NCBI RefSeq assembly: GCF_029623345.1
Contig: NZ_JAPYKH010000018.1
Coordinates: 1-64,000, forward strand
Direction of reading: 5' to 3'
Source of the DNA: Sphingomonas phyllosphaerae
GTDB taxonomy: Bacteria > Pseudomonadota > Alphaproteobacteria > Sphingomonadales > Sphingomonadaceae
DNA length: 64,000 bases
Shown here: piece after piece, positions 43,184-52,099 of the stretch
How positions within the stretch are numbered: the first letter of the stretch is position 1
Layout: every line of letters begins with the position of its first letter
Made by a program: the position numbers and the translations under genes
Notes under the pieces: model-generated
What the model was told of the DNA's origin: nothing
The model's database searches: none
What the model saw: the letters and a program-made list of their open reading frames with translations, nothing else

Positions 43184-43429
43184 TTAGATGCAGGTTAACT
43201 GCTCTCGTTTGGCAATCCCCTTTGTGCCGCCTTTGCTTCTAGCAGGTAGGAGGGCGATGACTGAGTATGCGGGGGCTGACATATGCTGATCGATGATCCC
43301 CTTTGCCTTCGGCGTGAAGCTGACCTCTGTCGTCGGATCGCCGGTATGTTCGGGCAAAGTCCTGACGCAGACCGGCTGAGGCTTGAAGCTCTCGAGCATG
43401 AGATGCGAGCTGACAGGGTCGTACGGCAT
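43184..43429 (-). CDS. Hypothetical protein upstream of the recombinase
   Basis: 81 residues. The C-terminal part (HMSAPAYSVIALLPARSKGGTKGIAKREQLTCI) looks foldable, the rest less so. It ends 20 bases before the recombinase start on the same strand. No family recognised and no strong ribosome site. Confidence 0.3.
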   Translation of the reverse strand: MPYDPVSSHLMLESFKPQPVCVRTLPEHTGDPTTEVSFTPKAKGIIDQHMSAPAYSVIALLPARSKGGTKGIAKREQLTCI

Positions 43430-43609
43430 AGAAGAGACGCGCAGATCGCAGCGCAGCGAATGCGCCGTGGTCGCTGATCAAGCGGGCTGAACATTCAACC
43501 CACTAAGCCGGTTCCGGCCGCGATCGAGATGCTGGCGAGCGCGACTAGCGCCAGATATGCCGAATCAGCAAGCTATTCACCGGGCTAGTGCGTGCGGAGG
43601 GTCGTGCTC

Positions 43610-43847
43610 TCATCTTCTCTCCTGATCGACTAAGCGTCGTTGGGTGCGAGAACATCGCGGAAGAGCGATCGATCCACCGACGCGCCCCACCGTCAAATAA
43701 GCGTTCTGCCCAGTCCGCACGCATATCGTCAGCTCATAACCCTGATATGTGCGGGCGGTGAGCGCATCATCCTCGCGCTCGACCGAGACAAAGCAGTCGG
43801 GGCTGGTGGACGCCGACAACTCCGCTTTCCAGACCACCGCATCGCCC
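43610..43847 (-). pseudogene. 5'-truncated gene of unknown function, joined to MITE copy C
   Basis: The frame entering from the MITE end reads GDAVVWKAELSASTSPDCFV then SVEREDDALTARTYQGYELT and ICVRTGQNAYLTVGRVGGSI. Codon use is strongly GC3-biased, as in real genes here. It has no start of its own unless the TTG within the MITE terminal repeat serves. I do not recognise the family. The geometry (right MITE end, then a headless gene) matches copies A and B. Confidence 0.45.
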
Positions 43848-43908
43848 GGCTCTGTCAAACCAAACGCACCGGCTCCGCGAGCGGGCGAAGGCTTGTGCAG
43901 CGCAGGGT
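43848..43908 (-). repeat. MITE-like element copy C, truncated by IS6 copy 3
   Basis: 61 bp matching the right end of copies A and B in reverse orientation: GGCTCTGTCAAACCAAACGC then CACCGGCTCCGCGAGCGGGC. It stops exactly where IS6 copy 3 begins, and the remaining ~143 bp are not found on the other side of the IS, so sequence was deleted when the IS arrived. Confidence 0.8.
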
Positions 43909-44741
43909 GGTGCTGTCAATCTAATGCGAACTCGTCTCTACACGATGCAACTCGCCCCCGGCTCGCGTCGGATCAGCTGACGAGCGCCTGCCACTCAGCC
44001 AGCGCCGCGGAGCGGCGCTGCTTGTAGGTCTGGCGATCGACGAGGTGGCGTTCGTGGTTGAAGTGGTTGTGGACGTTGGCGTGGACCGAGGCGAATTTCT
44101 GTAAGGTCCGCATCTGCCGAAACCTCAACATCGCCCGCTCTCGTCGCCTAAACGGCAGGTGCGAGTTCTCCACCCGGTTGTTGGCCCAGCGGCCAACCTC
44201 CTGCTTCTCGCGCGTGCCGAGCTCGGTCAGCGCGGCACCGTAGGAGCGCAGACCATCGGTGGTGATCGCCTCAGGCGAGCCGTGGCGCTTGAGCGCCCTC
44301 TTCATAAAGGCGAGCGCCGCTTTCTTGTCACGGGTCTTGGTGACGTAGCTCTCTAGAACCTCACCCTCGTGATCCACCGCTCGCCACAGATAGACCATTT
44401 CGCCGTTCAGCTTCACGTACATCTCGTCCAGGTGCCAGCGCCAGTGACGAAAGCCGCGCATCCGGTTGACCCGCTGGCGCCGCACCTCACCCGCAAACAG
44501 CGGACCGAACCTGTTCCACCATAGCCTCACCGTCTCGTGGCAGATGTCGATCCCGCGCTCGAACAGCAGGTCCTCCACGTTCCGCAGCGAAAGCGGAAAG
44601 CGCACGTACATTAGCACCACCAACCGGATCACCTCGGGCGACGAGTTGAAGTAGCGAAACGGACTGGCTGGCTTGCGCGGGCGGGGCATGCCCCTCTCCT
44701 ACCCCGCCCGTTGCCGCAGGTGCATTAGCTTTGACAGAGCC
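43909..44741 (-). mobile_element. IS6-family insertion sequence, copy 3 (833 bp)
   Basis: Left end GGTGCTGTCAATCTAATGCG, right end TTTGACAGAGCC, same orientation and length as copies 1 and 2. Flanking 8-mers (CGCAGGGT and ATTCCGTG) differ. It joins a truncated MITE on the left to a truncated oxidoreductase gene on the right, so an adjacent deletion or recombination is likely. Confidence 0.9.
43973..44689 (-). CDS. IS6-family transposase (DDE)
   Basis: 238 residues, intact, with DDE motifs DEMYVKLNG, TDGLRSYG and NNRVENSH. It differs slightly from copies 1 and 2 (RGIDICHETV, FMKRALKRHG, ending QALVS). Confidence 0.95.
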   Translation of the reverse strand: MPRPRKPASPFRYFNSSPEVIRLVVLMYVRFPLSLRNVEDLLFERGIDICHETVRLWWNRFGPLFAGEVRRQRVNRMRGFRHWRWHLDEMYVKLNGEMVYLWRAVDHEGEVLESYVTKTRDKKAALAFMKRALKRHGSPEAITTDGLRSYGAALTELGTREKQEVGRWANNRVENSHLPFRRRERAMLRFRQMRTLQKFASVHANVHNHFNHERHLVDRQTYKQRRSAALAEWQALVS

Positions 44742-44872
44742 ATTCCGTGACTTCCGAACCGGCCGCCTCCACCACTTCGGTGCCATAGGCCATGGGGATA
44801 CAGCCAATGACGGTCGGCTGCCGTCCTGTCGCCGACGCCTAGGTCGTGGGAGTTCAGGGATGACAGCGCCCA
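44742..44872 (-). pseudogene. N-terminal fragment of a quinone oxidoreductase/zinc-less alcohol dehydrogenase
   Basis: Read across frames it gives SLNSHDLGVG, YPHGLWHR and then GGGGRFGSHG. Compared at DNA level with the intact gene at 50974-51981 it matches the stretch encoding SLNFHDLGVVIGRLPCAEGRIPMADGAGVVEAVGSDVTEF, with indels. It is cut by IS6 copy 3. A C-terminal piece of such a gene lies at 47800-47914. Confidence 0.65.
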
Positions 44873-44873
44873 C

Positions 44874-45659
44874 TCAACTTGGTTTGCGGAAGCGGTAAAT
44901 GATGCGGTCAGTCTTGCCGCGGATCGCGGGATCGAGCGACAGCTTCGAATGGTCATCGGCGGGGTTGCGCAGCAGATCGGACTCGGCTTCAAGCTTGAAC
45001 CCCGCATGTTCGAAATCCGCGCGGAGCTTCACCGGGTCGATGCGGTGGAGCTTTCTAACGACATCACGTGTGTCGCCGCCGGGCGCGGCGACGTGATCGA
45101 CGACGCCGACAATCCCGCCTGGCTTGGTCGCCGCGAAGATTTTGGCGAGGAACGCGTCCGGGTCCATCCGCGGAAACTGGAACTGTTCGTTCTCCCAATA
45201 GGTGTCGTGGTAGACGAGGTGCATCAGCACGAAGTCGAAGCTCGCAGGGTCGAGTGTCAGATCGGCGGCGGTGCTCGAGATCAGGCGGACATTGGGAACG
45301 CGCGCGACAAGGCCGGCGAAGTTCTTCTTGCCTGCATCGTCGAGCAGATTGGCGGGCTCCCACGCGACCACCGCACCCTTGGGACCGACCGCGCGGCCGA
45401 TGATCTCGGCATAATAGCCGACGCGCGTGAACGGGGCGGTGGTTCCGGTGAACAGGTCAAGCGCGCGGTCACCCTGTTCTAGCCCGAGAAACTTCAGCAC
45501 CTGGACGGGCTTGCGGCTTTCGTCGAGCGCGACCGAATCGGCCGGCCTCCCCCGCGCGGCGACGGCCGCCCGCACGTCGGCGGGAGCAGTTTGGGCCGCC
45601 GCCTTCGGCAATGGCGCGGCGAGGATCAGCGACAGCAGGAGCGGTCTTAAAATGCGCAT
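44874..45659 (-). CDS. Exported class I SAM-dependent methyltransferase-like protein
   Basis: 261 residues from ATG 45659 (MRILRPLLLSLILAAPLPKAAAQ), with GGAGAA six bases upstream. A cleavable signal peptide precedes a methyltransferase fold: VLKFLGLEQGDRALDLFTGTTAPFTRVGYYAEIIG, VVAWEPANLL, FDFVLMHLVYHDTYW and KPGGIVGVVDHVA. Sphingomonads have a recognised family of such signal-peptide-bearing proteins. SAM is not known in the periplasm, so its activity there is unclear. Confidence 0.8.
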   Translation of the reverse strand: MRILRPLLLSLILAAPLPKAAAQTAPADVRAAVAARGRPADSVALDESRKPVQVLKFLGLEQGDRALDLFTGTTAPFTRVGYYAEIIGRAVGPKGAVVAWEPANLLDDAGKKNFAGLVARVPNVRLISSTAADLTLDPASFDFVLMHLVYHDTYWENEQFQFPRMDPDAFLAKIFAATKPGGIVGVVDHVAAPGGDTRDVVRKLHRIDPVKLRADFEHAGFKLEAESDLLRNPADDHSKLSLDPAIRGKTDRIIYRFRKPS

Positions 45660-45817
45660 TTGGTTTTCTCCGATGGTGCCGGTCACTGGATGACGAGAAT
45701 GCCAACCGTCTCAGTCCGGAATCATGACCTTCCTGAAGGTCTTCCCGGGCTTGATCACGCGATCGGCTCGCCTGGTTTGGCGCGCTCGGTAAAGAGCTCT
45801 GTTCATAATTATGTGTG

Positions 45818-47011
45818 TCAACGTGCGCTAAGCTCATCGCTGTTGTGAGGAGGTGGAGCATCAGCAGGGTTGTCACCAGTGGGAACCGGAAGACTGAACA
45901 TCAACCAAGGACGTTTCACCCGGTCTTCACCGCCTGCAAATAGCGGCAAACGATTGAGTTGGGTGGCGGTAACGTAGAGCCTACCCCTCCCATCAACAGA
46001 CGGTGCGATTGGCCAGATCAGTTCCGGATCGCGCGCCAGCATCCGGGTCCCGCCGTTCGGGGTGCGGAGACGAACCGCGCTATTTTCCGCATCGGTCATG
46101 AATAGATTGCCGGTCGGATCACGGCACATGCCAGCGATCCACGGGCGATCAAAGGTAAAGGCGACCGTTACGCGGGCCGCGATCGCGGCGTCATCAAGGG
46201 ATGGGTCCTTCAATACGGAAACGGGAACCGCGAACATCCGCCGCCCGAATAGACAGCAGAAATACAGGGTCTCGCCATCAGGAGCGATCTCCAGCAGATC
46301 GTTGTGGATGTAAACTGGCTTTCCGTCTCGCTCTAGCCTGCGTCCTTCGATGATAGGTACGTCTTCCGGTCGGCACCGCATGAGAGGATGGCCAGAAAGT
46401 ATCTTGCGGGAGGAGCCGTCACGTAGATCGACGATAACGAAGGCTCCGGTCTTCGATTCAGTCAGGATCGCGTGATCGCCGTGAATGCGCAAATGACCAA
46501 AGCGTTGGTTTTCACCCATGACGCTCCCGTCGAAGCCAATGGTACGCACCACCTGATCCGACGCTAAGTCTATCTGCACAATCTTCGCAGCCCCCCAAAT
46601 TCCTTCACCGAAACCCGGTGCTGCGGCATCCACAACCCAGAGGTTGCCGCGAACGTCGGCGAAAATACTGTTGATGTCGACAAATCGCTTCAGCGGCTCG
46701 TTTTGACCATCCCAGCTATTCCAGCGATCACCAGGAAACGGTCTATGGCTGCCGTCGACCGCGATTTCGACAACGCCCGGCGTTGGACCGATCCAGGCAG
46801 GGATGCTTGCAAACAGCCTTCCTCCTGAAAAGACGGCTCCATTCCAAGCTAAATCCGGTGCTTGGGCAATGAGCTTGAAGCGTGAGGCGGCTTCCTTTGC
46901 CAGACCAACGCTGGGTAATGCCGATGTAACTGCTCCCATCATTGTCGTCGTCACCACATCCCGCCTGGTCATCGCGCGAGCCGCAGAATCATTTTCAAAG
47001 CGATGGATCAT
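45818..47011 (-). CDS. Major royal jelly/yellow-family protein with Tat signal
   Basis: 397 residues. A twin-arginine start (AMTRRDVVTTTMMGAVTSALPSVGLAKEA) is followed by a six-bladed beta-propeller: LAWNGAVFSGGRLFASIPAW, INSIFADVRGNLWVVDAA, LRIHGDHAILTES, PIIEGRRLERDGKPVYIHNDLLEIAPDGETLYFC and GRLYVTATQLNRL. Bacterial members are putative lactonase- or dopachrome-type sugar/phenol enzymes without proven function. Its ATG overlaps the upstream quinone reductase stop (ATGA). Confidence 0.85.
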   Translation of the reverse strand: MIHRFENDSAARAMTRRDVVTTTMMGAVTSALPSVGLAKEAASRFKLIAQAPDLAWNGAVFSGGRLFASIPAWIGPTPGVVEIAVDGSHRPFPGDRWNSWDGQNEPLKRFVDINSIFADVRGNLWVVDAAAPGFGEGIWGAAKIVQIDLASDQVVRTIGFDGSVMGENQRFGHLRIHGDHAILTESKTGAFVIVDLRDGSSRKILSGHPLMRCRPEDVPIIEGRRLERDGKPVYIHNDLLEIAPDGETLYFCCLFGRRMFAVPVSVLKDPSLDDAAIAARVTVAFTFDRPWIAGMCRDPTGNLFMTDAENSAVRLRTPNGGTRMLARDPELIWPIAPSVDGRGRLYVTATQLNRLPLFAGGEDRVKRPWLMFSLPVPTGDNPADAPPPHNSDELSAR

Positions 47012-47775
47012 TTCACGTGCGCGACAAGGCCGATCTGGCCCGGCGCAACGTGGTCGGCCATGGTGTGGCGATCGGGGAAGTCGCCGCCATTTTGCGACCG
47101 GAAGGGGATGGGCGTGTCGGTGAACAGCCCAGCGAGACGCTCACGCCATGCTGCCTTGATCGCCTCCAGTTCTTCCGCGGTGGAGACATGACCCGCGCCA
47201 TAGACCGCGTGCGTCGGGAGCACGTCCATGCCGGGGTAGAACAGCGCGCCATGGGTCAGCGGGAACAGCAGTTGCTCGATCGGCCCGTTGATGCCCCGTG
47301 GGCCATAGTCGGCTGCTGGGCCGCCGGCCTGCACGTTGACCAGCGCTCGCTTGCCTTTGAGGATGCCCTCGCCAAAGCGGAACTCGTTGGAGCCGTTCTG
47401 ATAGCCGTAGGCGAAGCCGAAGGCATAGACCCGATCGATCCAGCCCTTCAGGATCGCGGGCACGCCGTACCACCACAGTGGAAACTGCAGGATGACAGCA
47501 TCGGCTTCGAGCAGCTTCTGCTGCTCGGCGGTCACGTCAGGCGTCTGGTGCCCGTTTCCGTAGGCATGGCCTGACTCCATAATGAACGACAGCCGTTCGG
47601 AGTTGTCGCGCACCGGAAAGTCATCGGCGTCATAGACCGCCTTCCACTTCATGCCGTAGAGGTCCGAATGGACCACGCTGTGCCCCGCTGCCGACATCGT
47701 CTCATCGGTCACGTCGACAAGCTGCCGCGTCAGCGAAGTGGGTTCCGGATGGGCGTAAACGATAAGTACCTTCAT
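47008..47775 (-). CDS. NAD(P)H dehydrogenase (quinone)-like flavodoxin-fold protein, paralogue 1
   Basis: 255 residues from ATG 47775 (MKVLIVYAHPEPTSLTRQLVDV); the frame extends upstream only into an oxidoreductase remnant. FMN/FAD-binding motifs: YAHPEP, ADAVILQFPLWWYGVPAILKGWIDRVY and LVNVQAGGPAADYGPRGINGPIEQLL. These enzymes reduce quinones by two electrons. Closely similar to the protein at 50160-50942, so the two arose by duplication. Confidence 0.9.
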   Translation of the reverse strand: MKVLIVYAHPEPTSLTRQLVDVTDETMSAAGHSVVHSDLYGMKWKAVYDADDFPVRDNSERLSFIMESGHAYGNGHQTPDVTAEQQKLLEADAVILQFPLWWYGVPAILKGWIDRVYAFGFAYGYQNGSNEFRFGEGILKGKRALVNVQAGGPAADYGPRGINGPIEQLLFPLTHGALFYPGMDVLPTHAVYGAGHVSTAEELEAIKAAWRERLAGLFTDTPIPFRSQNGGDFPDRHTMADHVAPGQIGLVAHVK

Positions 47776-47799
47776 GGTCCAATGCCTCGGATGGATGCG

Positions 47800-47914
47800 A
47801 TTGCAGAACTTGAGGACGATCTTGCCGAAGTGGCCGCCAGCTCCTGTAGCTGAAAGGCATCGGCGAGCAGGCATGAGCGGCCTATCACCGGGTATGCGCA
47901 GACGGCGGCGAGAC
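47800..47914 (-). pseudogene. C-terminal fragment of the quinone oxidoreductase gene
   Basis: Two frames give PVIGRSCLLADAFQLQ and then GAGGHFGKIVLKF, matching PVIDRSFPLAEIADAFRLQDSGGHFGKIVVEY at the end of the intact gene (50974-51981). A one-base shift separates them. As at 50.9 kb, this C-terminus lies directly upstream of an NAD(P)H dehydrogenase gene, showing that the pair was duplicated as a unit. Confidence 0.75.
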
Positions 47915-48030
47915 GTGGACTAGGTCAAGCTGACGGTCGGCATTGCCGACAGTCAGCCGCCTTTTTGACTACAATACACTTCAGCCGGCGCGAGCGCGAA
48001 ACCTACCCGTTGATGGATCAGCCTCTGCGA

Positions 48031-48450
48031 TCAGCTGCCCGCTGGCACGGCACCGATCTGCTGCATCAACCCGAGGAGATCGGGCTGACCGCGCTCGCCG
48101 ACGATCTTCCCGTTGGCCATGGCATAGAAGTTCATGGTTTGAATGGCGATCTGATTTCCGGTCGCCGGTACTCCGAAGAAGGTGCCGCCGTGTGTGCCAC
48201 GCATCGTCCATCTTGCGGCGACCTTCTCACCCTCGACGACCAACTCCTCGAGCGTCCACTGGACGTCCGGGAAGCCGCCGCGCATCACCTCGACGACTTT
48301 GAGCCAGCCCGTCGGCCCCACGAGCGGTTCGCTTTGGAAAGGAACGTAAAATTTCGCATCCGCCGCGATGAGTTCCTGACCAAGCTTTCCGTCGGCAGTG
48401 TTGATGAACTGCGCGAAGCGGGGCATGAAAGTATCGGCTACGTCAGACAT
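48031..48450 (-). CDS. SnoaL/ketosteroid-isomerase-like protein
   Basis: 139 residues with an NTF2 fold: FAQFINTADGKLGQELIAADAKFYVPFQ, GPTGWLKVVEVMRGGFPDVQWTLEELVVEGEKVAARWTMRGTHGG and FYAMANGKIVGERGQPD. Such proteins act as cyclases, dehydratases or isomerases, or as general small-molecule binders. A strong AGGAGA ribosome site precedes the ATG. It belongs to the minus-strand cluster. Confidence 0.88.
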   Translation of the reverse strand: MSDVADTFMPRFAQFINTADGKLGQELIAADAKFYVPFQSEPLVGPTGWLKVVEVMRGGFPDVQWTLEELVVEGEKVAARWTMRGTHGGTFFGVPATGNQIAIQTMNFYAMANGKIVGERGQPDLLGLMQQIGAVPAGS

Positions 48451-48560
48451 GATGTTCTCCTGAATGGTATGGGTGATGTCTATCCCCGGGCGATTAACCG
48501 TGGGCTGCCCGAGCCTGGACTGGCGATCTTTGAACAGACCGCCGTCGTTGCTTTTGGCTT

Positions 48561-49082
48561 CTAGCGGCCGTCGCCGCTTGTGCCGCGAACTGCGGCAACC
48601 AGCCCGTCAAGCCATTCCTGATGACCGTTGAGCATGGAATTCGGCACGGTCGTCGCCAAGTCCTTGGCCGGCGCACCGTTCTGCGTCTCCTGGGTCAGGA
48701 TGCGGACACGCCCCCCCTCCAAGTCCTCGATCAACCAGGCGTGGTGTACGTCCAGGCGGCCATCGCCCTCGCCGCCCCAACCGTGCCAGCCAACCCGGCC
48801 GGGCTGGTCGCCGGCCGGGGCGACGTACTCCACTACCTCGGCGTTGATCAGGAAGCCGAACGTATCGAACGAGAAGCGGCGGCCGAGTGCGAGGGCTGGA
48901 CCATCGCCGTTCGGGAAGCGCACGTTGGCGCTGTTGGCATAGTAGCTCGGCCAGCGCGTCGGCTCGGTGAGGAACGGCCAAATCTCGGCAGCGGTCAGCC
49001 CGGCGACGATGGCCTCGTTCGTGACGAAATTATCGGTGTAGCCGGGGACATAGCCTTGCGGCCATTCGATCGCGTTCATCAT
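48561..49082 (-). CDS. SRPBCC (START-like) domain protein
   Basis: 173 residues from ATG 49082 (MMNAIEWPQGYVPGYTDNFV), with GGAG upstream; ATG 49124 would add 14 residues. The fold is visible in AAEIWPFLTEPTRWPSYYANSANVRF, VEYVAPAGDQPGRVGWHGWG and ILTQETQNGAPAKDL. Polyketide-cyclase/Bet v1-like proteins bind hydrophobic ligands, consistent with a cluster handling cyclic or aromatic compounds. Confidence 0.82.
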   Translation of the reverse strand: MMNAIEWPQGYVPGYTDNFVTNEAIVAGLTAAEIWPFLTEPTRWPSYYANSANVRFPNGDGPALALGRRFSFDTFGFLINAEVVEYVAPAGDQPGRVGWHGWGGEGDGRLDVHHAWLIEDLEGGRVRILTQETQNGAPAKDLATTVPNSMLNGHQEWLDGLVAAVRGTSGDGR

Positions 49083-49173
49083 CGTATCTGGCTCCTTGGT
49101 GTTGCGTATTTCGTCGTTGAACATCGCCGCCGGGGTGGGCGGCCGACGCTGGCAGAATCAAAGCTCCGCCCAA

Positions 49174-49935
49174 TCAGGCTCTCTGCGTCCTGGCGACCTC
49201 GAGAGCGCTGATCCCCTCCAACGCCAGCCCGTATCCGACGCCCTCATCGATGATGCGGCGGAGCTTATGTGTGAGGGCGATGCGGGCATAGCTGGTCGTA
49301 AGGTTGGGCAACGCGGCGAGCGTTTCCGCGATCTCGTGGGCTCGGGGCAGGAGCGCTTCTCGCGGCACGACCTCGTTGACGGCGCCCCACTCCTTGGCGG
49401 TGGCAGCGTCGAGCTCCTGCCGCATCAGGATGAAGTACCTGCCCCTTACGCTGCCGATGACCTCGGGCCACATGAGGTTCACGCCGTCACCGGCCGTCAC
49501 CCCCATCCCGAGGTGCGGCTTGTCTTGAAAGACCGTCTCTGGCGTCACCAGGACGATGTCGGTGAGAAGCACGTATTCGGAGTGAATCCGCGTCGACCCG
49601 TTGACCGCCGAGATCATCGGCACCTCGATGTCGAGGATGTTCATGAGGACCTTGCGGCCGTCCCGGAAGATCTTGTTGTATCCCTGCGGGGAAAATTCGA
49701 TGCCGTCCGCGGAGAACTCCTCCATGAAGGTGTCGCCGGTGCCGGTAAGAATGACGACCCGGTTGTCCGGATCCTGCCCAACGTCGTGGAACAGGTCCAC
49801 GAACTGCTCGTGCGTGTGGCCGTTGAAGACCAGGCTATTCCCGTCGGTATGGAGCGCGATCTCGAGGACGCCAGTGTCCGATCGCGTTAGCCGGGCATTC
49901 GGAAATCCGTCGCGGTAATCGCTGAAGTTGGTCAT
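49174..49935 (-). CDS. Crotonase-superfamily C-C hydrolase, 6-oxocamphor-hydrolase-like
   Basis: 253 residues. Overall it resembles 6-oxocamphor hydrolase more than enoyl-CoA hydratases: DTGVLEIALHTDGNSLVFNGHTHEQ, VVILTGTGDTFMEEF, LDIEVPMISAVNGSTRIHSEYVLLTDIVL, TVFQDKPHLGMGVTAGDGVNLMWPEVIGSVRGRYFILM and AVNEVVPREALLPRA. The family's active-site His and Asp lie in the DKPH and GDG regions. It would cleave a cyclic beta-diketone. The true substrate is unknown. Confidence 0.8.
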   Translation of the reverse strand: MTNFSDYRDGFPNARLTRSDTGVLEIALHTDGNSLVFNGHTHEQFVDLFHDVGQDPDNRVVILTGTGDTFMEEFSADGIEFSPQGYNKIFRDGRKVLMNILDIEVPMISAVNGSTRIHSEYVLLTDIVLVTPETVFQDKPHLGMGVTAGDGVNLMWPEVIGSVRGRYFILMRQELDAATAKEWGAVNEVVPREALLPRAHEIAETLAALPNLTTSYARIALTHKLRRIIDEGVGYGLALEGISALEVARTQRA

Positions 49936-50159
49936 GCCCTGCTTCTTTCATCCCTCTTCAGATCGTTGCGCGCACATCTTTGGTGTTGCCCATCAGGTCC
50001 GGTCGATGCCGGCGACTGCGGACGATCAGCCCTGAATGCGCTGCGGCCGTGACCTAGGCCCGGCCTCTGGCACGTCGCCCGCCCCTCCGGTCGGCGCGTC
50101 GACAATAGGAATCTCGCCGTCGCCGGGCGGCCCTGACCGCCCGGCATCGGTGTTGATCT

Positions 50160-50942
50160 TTATGCGTCGTTCGGATCGGCAAAGTGCGCGACGAGGCCGG
50201 TCTGGCCCGGCGCGACGTGGTCGGCCAAGGTGTGGCGATCGGGGTAGTCACCGCCATTTTGCGACCGGAACGAGATTGGCGTGTCGGTGAACAGTCCGGC
50301 AAGACGCTCACGCCATGCTGCCTTGATCGCCTCCACTTGCTCCTGCGTGGAAACGGCCATCGTGCTATGGACCGCGTGCGTCGGGAGCACGTCCATGCCG
50401 GCGTAGAACAGCGCGCCGTGAGTCAGCGGGAACAGCAGTTGCTCGACCGGCCCATTGATGCCTCGCGGGCCATAGTCGGCCGCCCCGCCGCCTGTCTGCA
50501 CTTCGACCAGCGCTCGCTTCCCCTTGAGCGCGCCGTCGCCGAAACGGTAGTTATTGGTGCCGTCCTTATAGCCGAAGCCGAAGCCCCAGACGAAGACCCG
50601 CTCGATCCAGCTCTTCATGATCGCGGGCACCGAGTACCACCACATCGGAAACTGAAAGATGACAGCATCGGCCGCGAGTAGCTTCTGCTGCTCGACCGCA
50701 ACGTCGGACAACTGATGCCCGCTTTCGTAAGCGTGGCCGCCCTCATGGATGAGTGACAGACGTTCGGGGTTCACACGCTTTGGGAAGTCATGGGCGTCGT
50801 ACACCGCCTTCCACTGCATACCGTAGAGGTCCGAATGCATGACGGTATGTCCCGCTGCCGACAACGTCTCAGCGGTCACGTTGACCAACTGCCGCGTTAG
50901 CGAAGTGGGTTCGGGGTGCGCGTAGACGATGAGAACCTTCAT
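50160..50942 (-). CDS. NAD(P)H dehydrogenase (quinone)-like flavodoxin-fold protein, paralogue 2
   Basis: 260 residues; motifs as in paralogue 1 (YAHPEP, FQFPMWWYSVPAIMKSWIERVF, LVEVQTGGGAADYGPRGINGPVEQLL). It lies 31 bases downstream of the intact quinone oxidoreductase. Both would reduce quinones or related electrophiles using NAD(P)H. Confidence 0.9.
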   Translation of the reverse strand: MKVLIVYAHPEPTSLTRQLVNVTAETLSAAGHTVMHSDLYGMQWKAVYDAHDFPKRVNPERLSLIHEGGHAYESGHQLSDVAVEQQKLLAADAVIFQFPMWWYSVPAIMKSWIERVFVWGFGFGYKDGTNNYRFGDGALKGKRALVEVQTGGGAADYGPRGINGPVEQLLFPLTHGALFYAGMDVLPTHAVHSTMAVSTQEQVEAIKAAWRERLAGLFTDTPISFRSQNGGDYPDRHTLADHVAPGQTGLVAHFADPNDA

Positions 50943-50973
50943 GATGATCCCTTCCTGTTAGTTATTGGGGTGG

Positions 50974-51981
50974 TCAGTATTCGACGACGATCTTGCCGAA
51001 ATGGCCGCCAGAGTCCTGGAGCCGGAAGGCGTCCGCGATTTCGGCCAGCGGAAAGGAGCGATCGATCACCGGGTGGCCGCGAACGGCCTCGATACCGCGG
51101 ATCAGGTCCAATTGGTGACGGCGACTGCCCACGATCAGGCCCTGAAGCCGCTGCTGCCGCGCCATGAGCATGGCTGTCGGCACCTCGCCCCCCATCCCGG
51201 TCAGCACTCCGATCAAAGAGACGTGGCCGCCGACACGCGCGGCCTTGATCGACTGCGCCAGCGTGCCCGGGCCGCCCACCTCCACCACGTGATCGACGCC
51301 GGCCCCGCCGGTGATCTCCCGCACCCGGTCGCCCCAATTCTCGTCCTGGCGATAGTTGATGACGTGCGCAGTACCCATCGCGCGGAGCCGCTCCAGCTTC
51401 TCGTCGGAGGCAGAAGTCGCGATGACCGTGGCGCCCATGGCCCGGGCAATCTCCAGCGCGAAGATCGACACGCCGCCCGTGCCGAGGACCAACACGCTGT
51501 CGCCGGCCTTGAGGCCGCCGTTGACTACCAGGGCGCGCCAGGCCGTCACCCCGGCCGTGGTCAGGGTCGCGGCGGCGGCGTGGCTCCAGCCGGCCGGCGC
51601 GCGCGTGAAGGACGTGGCGGGCGCCACCACCACCTCTCGGGCGAAGCCGTCGATCCCGTCGCCCGGCGTGGTGGCGAAGTCGGCGACGGTAGCCTCGCCG
51701 TCCAGCCAGGTCGGAAAGAAGGTGGATACGACATGGTCGCCGGGCTTGAACTCCGTGACGTCGGAGCCGACCGCTTCCACGACCCCGGCGCCATCGGCCA
51801 TGGGGATGCGCCCCTCGGCGCAAGGCAGCCGCCCTATCACCACGCCCAGATCGTGGAAGTTCAGGGAGGTGGCGTGCACGCGCACTCGGATGGCGGTCGG
51901 TCCGGGTTCGCCGGGGTCGGGGAGGTCCATAAGCATCAGACCGTCGAGCCCCTGCTGCGGATAAGCCTGGATAGCTTTCAT
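50974..51981 (-). CDS. Quinone oxidoreductase/MDR-type alcohol dehydrogenase
   Basis: 335 residues from ATG 51981 (MKAIQAYPQQGLDGLML); the longer frame to 52170 crosses the divergent LysR promoter. NAD(P)-binding VLVLGTGGVSIFALEIARAMGA, substrate-side LNFHDLGVVIGRLP and VEVGGPGTLAQSIKA are typical. The catalytic-zinc ligands of classical ADHs are missing, so a zinc-independent quinone/enone reductase is likely. It is divergent from the LysR gene, which probably regulates it. Confidence 0.88.
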   Translation of the reverse strand: MKAIQAYPQQGLDGLMLMDLPDPGEPGPTAIRVRVHATSLNFHDLGVVIGRLPCAEGRIPMADGAGVVEAVGSDVTEFKPGDHVVSTFFPTWLDGEATVADFATTPGDGIDGFAREVVVAPATSFTRAPAGWSHAAAATLTTAGVTAWRALVVNGGLKAGDSVLVLGTGGVSIFALEIARAMGATVIATSASDEKLERLRAMGTAHVINYRQDENWGDRVREITGGAGVDHVVEVGGPGTLAQSIKAARVGGHVSLIGVLTGMGGEVPTAMLMARQQRLQGLIVGSRRHQLDLIRGIEAVRGHPVIDRSFPLAEIADAFRLQDSGGHFGKIVVEY

Positions 51982-52099
51982 AGGGGAACTGGTATCCGTG
52001 CCGTCGATTAAGGTGCTGCGGGATTTACCCCGCTGCTTATACATGGCGCGGTAATCGTGGGTCTTGAAATCGAAACTTTTAAGTGGAGTCATCCAAAAG

